Below are positions 16,043 through 21,574 of a stretch of 21,574 nt of DNA, in pieces (within the stretch, counting starts at the first letter, position 1; the number at the start of each line of letters is the position of its first letter). Source of the stretch: Strigomonas culicis (taxonomy: Eukaryota; Euglenozoa; Kinetoplastea; Trypanosomatida; Trypanosomatidae); the NCBI GenBank assembly GCA_000482145.1, contig AUXH01000322.1, forward strand, positions 1 through 21,574, read 5' to 3'. The notes beneath the pieces are model-generated. The model was not told where the DNA came from, did not search any database, and saw only the letters and a program-made list of their open reading frames with translations. A program made the translations under genes and the position numbers.

Positions 16043-17692
16043 ATGCGTACCTTTTGCAAGTATTTAGTCATTTCTCGTGCTTCCTCCAGCCTCTCGGCTA
16101 CACGCGCGCTCTCGGTGTCAGCGACGCCCCCAGAGGCAGCCTGTGAGAAGCTCGCCGCTGCTGTCCACGAGGCGATACCGGAGGAGCCGGCCTATTTTAA
16201 CTTTTCAACGCATCACCGCAGGCTAGAGGATGGGGCGGCGGCGGCCAGAGCACGCAAGCTGATCACCATGCAGGAGCTGCGGTCCATGCGGAGGAGCGGG
16301 CTGGAGCACGCGCAGCTGAGCCAGCTGGACTACTTACCGCTGCACAACACCAGTTCGGATGATCCAAGTAACCCGTTCAACCATGTTCGCATCTTCCGCC
16401 GCGACATGGCGGACTCGCGCAGCTACCTCCCGCTGAGCATTGACGTGTCGCTTAAAAAGTTCACGGAGATGTTCTGCGACTACGATGCGCGGCGCTGCAA
16501 GTTGTGCAACGAGACGTTTGTGCAGTGGCACGTGCACCAGCGCGGTGTGCCGCACAGCGGCAGGGAGGCGATGGCGCTCGAGTTGGTGCGCGCCCACTGC
16601 GGCACGCCTGAGGAGATCGTAGACATGTGGTGGCAGCGGCTGCACCGCTCCGCGCAGTTCAACCGTCTCCCGTCCTTAAGCCACGCGAATGCGCATGTGC
16701 GGAAGCGGCGGCTGCAGTACCTCCTGCGGTTGCTCATCGACCGCGGTGTTCTGGTCGACACCTTTAAGCTACAGCAGGACGACAGTAGTGCGGGTCGCTC
16801 ATGGGAGTTCGAGCGACTGGAGTTCTTCGGAGACAACGTGGTCAAGTACGTGCTGAACGATCGGATCAACTGCTGCTTTCCGATCAGCGAGGGTGGCATC
16901 CGCAATCGCCTCGGGTACTTTCAGTTTGTCATGGACGGCAACGAGGGGCTCGCACGCACCTACGACTTCTTCGAGCTGCAGCAGTACGTGAAGAGCGAGC
17001 GGGTGGTGAGCAAGTTCAAGAGCGACGTTGTGGAAACGCTTTTCGGCGAGCTGCAGTTCTGGCTGTGGTCGGCGGAGCGCGACTGGGGAACGGCGATGGT
17101 GGAGGTTCCGTTCGACAAGGTGTCCGTGCGCCTGCACACGCTGGTGGAGCACGTTCTGGAGGAGCTCGCGCATGTGATGTTTCTCTATCACGTGCACGCG
17201 GTGCTGGGCAGTGTGCAGCGCATTGTTCGAGAGAATCAAATTCAATTTATTCGAACGGATCCGTCCGGCGGTGGGGCGGCCGATGCCGTGGAGGCGCCCC
17301 AGCAACGCAACCACACGAGCAATGTGCGTCTTTCCCCCGTACGGAAGCCCTTCCCCAAACAGCGACACGTGCTGCCGGGAAGCACACTGGCCTTCCGACA
17401 GGTTCCCCCGTTGGGTGGCTTACTGCCCGTCCCGTTTGCGTCGCAAAGTCTTTCGGTTAATGAGAGCTTCATGCCCCATCTTCAGGTGGACCCGAACCTC
17501 TCCGCCCACGTTAGCGCACACTGGGGGCAACGCGCTGCCGAGCAAGCGGACGGCATTGGGGTGTCTCCACCTGAAGCAGAGCCCATGAGTAAGGAGCTGA
17601 CACCAGAACCGCATCAATCTGTAAGCCACTTTCCAGATCGTGTGAGTATGAAGTTTCTCAAAACACACGAGCTCGTCACAGAATTATTGTAA
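16043..17692 (+). CDS. KREN2: Mitochondrial RNA-editing endonuclease, RNase III type (KREN family, probably KREN2)
   Basis: KREN endonucleases cleave mitochondrial pre-mRNA within gRNA duplexes at the start of U-insertion/deletion editing. The start is ATG 16043 (549 residues); the GTG at 15977 is discounted. The N-terminus (MRTFCKYLVISRASSSLSAT) is a good mitochondrial presequence. A U1-like zinc finger follows: C152, C155, H165 (or H163), H171. The RNase III signature ERLEFFGDN carries E257, E260 and D264. A second cluster SDVVETLFGEL carries D328 and E331. These match the four metal-binding positions of bacterial RNase III (E40, D44, D107, E110 in Aquifex), which argues for an active KREN rather than the degenerate KREPB4-10 partners. 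The C-terminal 150 residues look disordered; I see no clear dsRNA-binding domain. Assignment to KREN2 rather than KREN1 or KREN3 rests on length and on remembered synteny with T. brucei chromosome 10. Confidence 0.85.
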   Translation: MRTFCKYLVISRASSSLSATRALSVSATPPEAACEKLAAAVHEAIPEEPAYFNFSTHHRRLEDGAAAARARKLITMQELRSMRRSGLEHAQLSQLDYLPLHNTSSDDPSNPFNHVRIFRRDMADSRSYLPLSIDVSLKKFTEMFCDYDARRCKLCNETFVQWHVHQRGVPHSGREAMALELVRAHCGTPEEIVDMWWQRLHRSAQFNRLPSLSHANAHVRKRRLQYLLRLLIDRGVLVDTFKLQQDDSSAGRSWEFERLEFFGDNVVKYVLNDRINCCFPISEGGIRNRLGYFQFVMDGNEGLARTYDFFELQQYVKSERVVSKFKSDVVETLFGELQFWLWSAERDWGTAMVEVPFDKVSVRLHTLVEHVLEELAHVMFLYHVHAVLGSVQRIVRENQIQFIRTDPSGGGAADAVEAPQQRNHTSNVRLSPVRKPFPKQRHVLPGSTLAFRQVPPLGGLLPVPFASQSLSVNESFMPHLQVDPNLSAHVSAHWGQRAAEQADGIGVSPPEAEPMSKELTPEPHQSVSHFPDRVSMKFLKTHELVTELL

Positions 17693-17883
17693 AAAATGTG
17701 TGTATCATTACCACCAACAACTACAACACTCGCCATCTCAAAAAAAAGGAAAAGAGAGTTATCTTGCGCTTTCTCGAAGAACCAACAGTCCTTTTTGTTG
17801 TTGTTGTACAACGGTATGAAGTAAGGCTGTATTTCTCTACTCTCACTCGCTTTTACATCTGCTCTTACACCAACGAAGCTATT

Positions 17884-17930
17884 ACTCTTTTTTCCTTCTT
17901 CCTTTCATTTTACATATATTGGAAAGCTAG
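17884..17930 (+). promoter_or_regulatory. Predicted trans-splice acceptor for the DDT-WHIM gene
   Basis: A strong pyrimidine tract at about 17884-17911 is followed by AG at 17925-17926 and 17929-17930, giving a 5' UTR of about 55-59 nt to ATG 17985. The whole spacer (17693-17984, 292 bp) is AT-rich, and I see no other feature in it. Confidence 0.65.
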
Positions 17931-17984
17931 AAGTGTAATTATAAGCAATCATATAGATCCAGACCATATAGAAAAGAAGCAATC

Positions 17985-20813
17985 ATGTCGACCGCCGTCA
18001 TTACTGTGCGCAACCCCTTCCAAGTATACAGAAGCTATGGCAACGCTGGAACCGTGACGGACTTCAATAATCTCGGGCCGGAGCTCTCACTGCCCTACAA
18101 GGTGGAGTCGGCGGAGGAAACGTTAGTCGCCACGCTAGCGTACATCGAGGCAAATCCCTCAGAAACCGAGAAGTACGCCGTGTGCGCGCTACACGCGGCG
18201 AACACCTATCTCAGCGTGCTCACTGCCTACTTGCCGCTCATGTCGCGCTCCGCATCGGTGAAGCAAACATCCGTCCACTATGATGTGGTGGTGCGCACCG
18301 TGATGCTGTATGCGAAGAACATGGACACGTTTCAAAAGGTAAAGGAGCTCGTCGTGTCGAACAAGCCGGGCGAACAGCCGAATATCACCACTATTTCCGA
18401 AATCGAGTCCTGCGTGGCGGCGCTCGAAAAGGCCTACAAGCAGAAGGCGAAGGACGCGGGCGAGCGCGTGGAAATGCTCCGACGCGTGGCGCCGACGGAG
18501 CGGCGCCCCACGCCCTCCCCGTCCGTGCACCTCAGCCGCGAGACCAGCCAGATGGAGGCCCCGCCGCTTCCCACCGGCGAGGAAGCGGGTGCGGATCCCA
18601 CGCCAGGCAAGAAGCGCAGTCGAACCAGGACGCCCTCGACCGCGTCACTCAGTAAGAGGAAGGAATCGGATGCGGTCGTCGCGTCGGCAGAAGACGGGAC
18701 CGTTCCTACCGCGGCGAAGGTGACCAAGACGGAGCGTAAAAGTGCTTCAAAGAAGAAGAACCCCTTGGCTCTGATCGCGCGTCTTCGTGCGCTCACACTG
18801 GGAGAAAAGAAGGCTGTGATGCAACTGGAGCAGATCATTGACATTCTTGCGTGTGTGTACGCGAACAAGTACAACGAGCTGCTTCCCGTGTTTGACAATC
18901 TGATGGAGAAGGTCAAGCTGGTGCAGGAGATCATCGTGAACGAGCGCCGGGCCTTCGAGGAGAAGGAAGACAGGAAGCCACCCGAGCCGTTTCACGAGAC
19001 AACGCTGGAGCCGCTTATTCAAGCACTGCGCGCCTCGACCAGTTGCTTCCGCGACGACGATGACTGCCGCATTGAGCTCGATGAGGACCTGATCCACCCC
19101 ATCGCGCACGCCTGCCTCACCGTCATTAACCAGATTGAAGGCTACGACACGGCCCCGTTTGCGCCGCCGACGGAGGAGGAGCTGGCGAGGAAACAGGAGG
19201 CGCGCGACGCGATCAAGGCGAGGCGCGACGAGGCGCAGCAGAGGATGGTGGAGCGGGCGCGTTTGAGGGAGGAGCTGATGCAGAAGAAGGAGGAGGAGAG
19301 GCGCCTCCTGAAGCAGCAGCTGGCGGGCGTGGTCGTCGACGAGGAGGAGCTCCAGGAGGATACCACGATCGTGCACCCCACGTCGCTCGGGTATGTGCAG
19401 TACGAGAAGCACCTGCCCATAACAGACCAAAAGCTGTTCGAGCGAGCCCGATATGTGTGGAGCATGCTCGTGTCGATTCCAAAGCCGCTGGTGCTTTCAC
19501 AGATGCCGTTCCATATTTTCCTGAAGGGCCTGCTGGAGGATCACGAAGATACCAACGGCCTCATGGAGGAAGTCACGCGCTGCCTGCTGGACGTGACCAT
19601 CGAGCACGTGCGCTCCAGCGTGCCGAACACGCCCAAGATCGTCACCCGCGGCCGCTCGTGGTTCTCCGCCCTCGCCGAGTTTGTCGGCGTCGCGAGCGGC
19701 AACAAGAAGCAGCGGGCACCTCGCAAACAGAAACAGGTATCATCGGACGACTTTGGCAGCGATGACGGCGATGACAGCGACAGCTCGTCGTCTTCTTCAC
19801 TGGAGGAAGAAGAAGAAGAGAAGGAGGAAGAGGAGGTGGAAGAAAAAGAAAAGACTGGTGAAGAAAAAGAGGCTGAAAATGCCGAGGAAGCAGAACCGGA
19901 AGTGGCGGACTTTGAAAAGGGGCTCAAGGACACGATGGAGCGCATCGCAGAGCTGCACACGATGGCGTCCTGGGGCAACGTGGATCTGGGTGACCGGCTG
20001 AACTTGCTGCAGTTCTGCGTGCAGGAGGCACTGTCGAGCGACGTCGTGCTGGACGATGTCGACCGCCTGGCAAAGGAGGAGGAGGAGGACAAGGCGGTGT
20101 TGGAAAAGAAGCTGCGCGACATCCGGGACGAGGCGGAGAAGGAGGTCAAGTCTCTCCTGAAGTCCGTCCCCACAACCACCGCGGCCGCGATGAGAAAGAC
20201 TAAAAAAGACAGCACGGACAAGGCGGACCCGGAGGGCGAGGGCAACAGCGAAAAGACAGCGGATGAATATGAGCAGAGCCGGAACAGGATTCTTGCCGTG
20301 GCGGAAAAGAAGCGCGCCAAGGCCTTCCAGCAGTTTTTCCAGAAGAAGGACAGTGCCATTGATGGCGCCATTATTCGACCTCTGGGGATGGACCGCTACA
20401 AGCGGCTCTACTGGCGCTTCCCGCTCGACCGCGACCTTTGCGTGCAGTCGACTGAGCAGACGTCGATGAACTTCCCGCTGCTCCCCGTCCCGGCGGAGCT
20501 GATGGCGAGTAGTCCGCACTTCTTGTTCGACGACGACGATGAGGAGGCGCAGCACAAGAGCGTGAAGAAGTCCACTGCCGACGCGGCCGCTGCGCAGACC
20601 CAAACCATCTGGGGAAAGATACCCCTCGAGTACCTCCCCACGTTTGTGAAGACCCTGGACACCCGCGGCGACAGGGAGGCGCGGCTGCACATGGAGCTGC
20701 AGCAAGTGCTGCCGTACCTTCAGACCATTGAGGTGCCGCGAGAGGGCGCCCGCGTGACACGTGCCCGCGCTTATACGTTCGGCTACATGAACACACTCAA
20801 GTCGATTTTCTGA
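17985..20813 (+). CDS. DDT-WHIM domain nuclear protein, candidate ISWI-type chromatin remodelling subunit
   Basis: The protein has 942 residues from ATG 17985. A DDT-like helical domain lies at about 484-545 (RARYVWSMLVSIPKPLVLS, then MPFHIFLKGLL and TRCLLDVTIEHV). After it comes an extreme acidic Ser/Asp/Glu tract at 586-639. A WHIM1-like segment follows at about 655-695 (WGNVDLGDRLNLLQFCVQEA), then a basic/acidic coiled coil. The WHIM2/WSD motif IIRPLGMDRYKRLYWRF sits at 796-812, closely matching the family pattern of Pro-Leu-Gly-x-Asp-Arg-Tyr followed by Tyr-Trp-x-Phe. Basic NLS-like patches lie near 207-216 (PGKKRSRTRT) and 245-255. This order (DDT, WHIM1, WHIM2) is that of ISWI partners such as ACF1/BAZ1A, Itc1 and the plant DDT proteins, where the WHIM unit contacts nucleosomal linker and the DDT contacts ISWI. 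No WAC, PHD finger or bromodomain is visible. Residues 1-150 are a conserved-looking region I cannot assign. Binding to ISWI is inferred. Confidence 0.8.
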   Translation: MSTAVITVRNPFQVYRSYGNAGTVTDFNNLGPELSLPYKVESAEETLVATLAYIEANPSETEKYAVCALHAANTYLSVLTAYLPLMSRSASVKQTSVHYDVVVRTVMLYAKNMDTFQKVKELVVSNKPGEQPNITTISEIESCVAALEKAYKQKAKDAGERVEMLRRVAPTERRPTPSPSVHLSRETSQMEAPPLPTGEEAGADPTPGKKRSRTRTPSTASLSKRKESDAVVASAEDGTVPTAAKVTKTERKSASKKKNPLALIARLRALTLGEKKAVMQLEQIIDILACVYANKYNELLPVFDNLMEKVKLVQEIIVNERRAFEEKEDRKPPEPFHETTLEPLIQALRASTSCFRDDDDCRIELDEDLIHPIAHACLTVINQIEGYDTAPFAPPTEEELARKQEARDAIKARRDEAQQRMVERARLREELMQKKEEERRLLKQQLAGVVVDEEELQEDTTIVHPTSLGYVQYEKHLPITDQKLFERARYVWSMLVSIPKPLVLSQMPFHIFLKGLLEDHEDTNGLMEEVTRCLLDVTIEHVRSSVPNTPKIVTRGRSWFSALAEFVGVASGNKKQRAPRKQKQVSSDDFGSDDGDDSDSSSSSSLEEEEEEKEEEEVEEKEKTGEEKEAENAEEAEPEVADFEKGLKDTMERIAELHTMASWGNVDLGDRLNLLQFCVQEALSSDVVLDDVDRLAKEEEEDKAVLEKKLRDIRDEAEKEVKSLLKSVPTTTAAAMRKTKKDSTDKADPEGEGNSEKTADEYEQSRNRILAVAEKKRAKAFQQFFQKKDSAIDGAIIRPLGMDRYKRLYWRFPLDRDLCVQSTEQTSMNFPLLPVPAELMASSPHFLFDDDDEEAQHKSVKKSTADAAAAQTQTIWGKIPLEYLPTFVKTLDTRGDREARLHMELQQVLPYLQTIEVPREGARVTRARAYTFGYMNTLKSIF

Positions 20814-21143
20814 TCCACGATCATAGATATGCTATACAAAAAAAGAAAAAAGTAGCTAATGCAGAGCAATGGCGCATCCGGTGACGGAAGAAGAGTGAAA
20901 GAAAACGCATAGATACATAACTTCACAAGAAGGCTATTGATGCCTAAGATGTGTGTTTTAATATACATAAATCTCTTTATTATTGTGATGGTGTTGTTTA
21001 CTACATTGTGAACTACTGTATGAAAGACCCAGTACATCCGTGTTGCTACAGATAATATATACTGAATACTCAATGAACATACATGCACAAAAATAAATCC
21101 TTCTCTTTCTTCTACTTTCTCTCTTCTCTTTCCTTTTTAGAAC
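20814..21143. other. Intergenic spacer DDT-WHIM gene to eL24
   Basis: This 330-bp AT-rich spacer starts with an A-rich stretch near 20838-20851 and ends in a long CT tract immediately before the eL24 start. I see no open frame or RNA gene worth reporting. Confidence 0.6.
21098..21140 (+). promoter_or_regulatory. Strong trans-splice acceptor for eL24
   Basis: This is the longest clean pyrimidine tract in the window: about 40 bases at 21098-21138 that are almost all C or T. It ends in TTTTTAG with AG at 21139-21140. It is the first AG after the tract. Only three bases (AAC) then separate the splice site from ATG 21144. Confidence 0.75.
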
Positions 21144-21515
21144 ATGCGTGTTATTGAGTGCGAGTTCTCTCACTACGCCGTGCACCCCGGTCACGGCCGC
21201 CGCTATGTGCCCTTCGCGTACCTGTCGACGAAGCCGGTGCTGACGTTCAACCGCCCGAAGTGCTTCGCGCTCTACATGCGCAAGAAGAACCCTCGCTTCG
21301 TGCCGTGGACCCGCACGTTCCGCCGCATCCACCGCAAGACGACGACGGACCGCGTGACCCGCCGCCGCGCTGCGCGTGCGGTGAAGGTGGAGCGCGCGTA
21401 CGTCGGCGCGGACCTTGCCCAGATCAAGGAGCTGCGTAAGGAGCGCGTGGACCGCTCCGCGAAGGGTAAGGCCATCCGCGCGGAGATGGCGGAGCGCAAG
21501 GCTGCCCATAAGTAA
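21144..21515 (+). CDS. RPL24: 60S ribosomal protein L24 (eL24)
   Basis: This is a structural protein of the large cytosolic subunit, located at the intersubunit bridge face. The protein is 123 residues and complete (TAA 21513-21515). The L24e domain is unmistakable: CEFSHYAVHPGHGRRYVPF at the N-terminus, then KCFALYMRKKNPRFVPWTRTF, RRIHRKTTTD and RRAARAVKVERAYVGADLAQ. As in other eukaryotes, the archaeal zinc-ribbon cysteines are only partly kept (C6 and the Cys of KCFALYM). It lacks much of the long Lys/Ala tail of the animal protein (about 157 residues). Codon choice is strongly GC-ending, like S10 at the other end of the window. The start is fixed by the acceptor three bases upstream. Confidence 0.96.
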   Translation: MRVIECEFSHYAVHPGHGRRYVPFAYLSTKPVLTFNRPKCFALYMRKKNPRFVPWTRTFRRIHRKTTTDRVTRRRAARAVKVERAYVGADLAQIKELRKERVDRSAKGKAIRAEMAERKAAHK

Positions 21516-21574
21516 ACATCAATCGAAGTCCTCGACAACCATGTTTTATTTACTCTGTTTTTATTTTTATTTAT
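21516..21574. other. 3' UTR start of eL24
   Basis: These 59 bases of T-rich sequence run to the window end. They are consistent with a 3' UTR; nothing else is visible. Confidence 0.5.

Noticed and set aside
17698..18057. 119-codon + strand open frame overlapping the start of the DDT-WHIM gene
   Set aside because: It starts at GTG, runs through the splice tract of the real gene, and has no coding character.
19541..20371. 276-codon Ser-rich open frame on the - strand
   Set aside because: It is the complement of the Glu/Lys-rich acidic tract of the DDT-WHIM gene; runs of Ser and Phe arise from GAA/GAG repeats.

Overview
The window reads as nuclear DNA from a trypanosomatid (Kinetoplastea). All seven genes lie head to tail on the + strand with no introns. 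AT-rich spacers of about 270-610 bp separate them, and each gene is preceded by a pyrimidine run followed by an AG, the layout of polycistronic transcription with spliced-leader trans-splicing. Gene content agrees: an RNA-editing endonuclease, intraflagellar transport, a flagellar central-pair protein and mitochondrial RNA-type proteins. From memory, ribosomal protein S10, IFT122 and KREN2 also lie close together on Trypanosoma brucei chromosome 10, which fits this block. GC-rich coding sequence with compact AT-rich spacers does not let me name the genus or species.

Layout: 2-508 is the 3' part of ribosomal protein S10 with an RG-rich tail. 890-4633 is IFT122, an IFT-A core subunit. 5242-9615 is a very large secretory-pathway protein that I do not recognise. 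9925-14493 is a very large, probably mitochondrial helical-repeat (PPR-like) protein. 14760-15635 is a CFAP119/C1a-32-type central-apparatus protein. 16043-17692 is a U1-like zinc finger plus RNase III protein, very likely an RNA-editing endonuclease of the KREN family (KREN2 by synteny). 17985-20813 is a nuclear protein in which I recognise a DDT domain, a WHIM1-like segment and a WHIM2/WSD motif, the architecture of ISWI-associated chromatin remodelling subunits. 21144-21515 is ribosomal protein eL24.

The genes do not form one pathway, as expected in a trypanosomatid directional gene cluster. Three themes recur: cytosolic ribosome (S10, eL24), flagellum (IFT122, CFAP119) and mitochondrial RNA metabolism (KREN2 and possibly the PPR-like protein). 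Starts were chosen as the first in-frame ATG after the predicted splice acceptor. Several longer open frames begin at non-ATG codons or upstream of the acceptor and were trimmed.

The most interesting items are the DDT-WHIM chromatin protein, the editing endonuclease with all four RNase III catalytic positions intact but no visible dsRNA-binding domain, two large proteins of unknown function, and three places where acceptor position may decide the N-terminus or leave almost no 5' UTR. I saw no tRNA or rRNA gene, transposon, CRISPR array, strand switch or frameshift.
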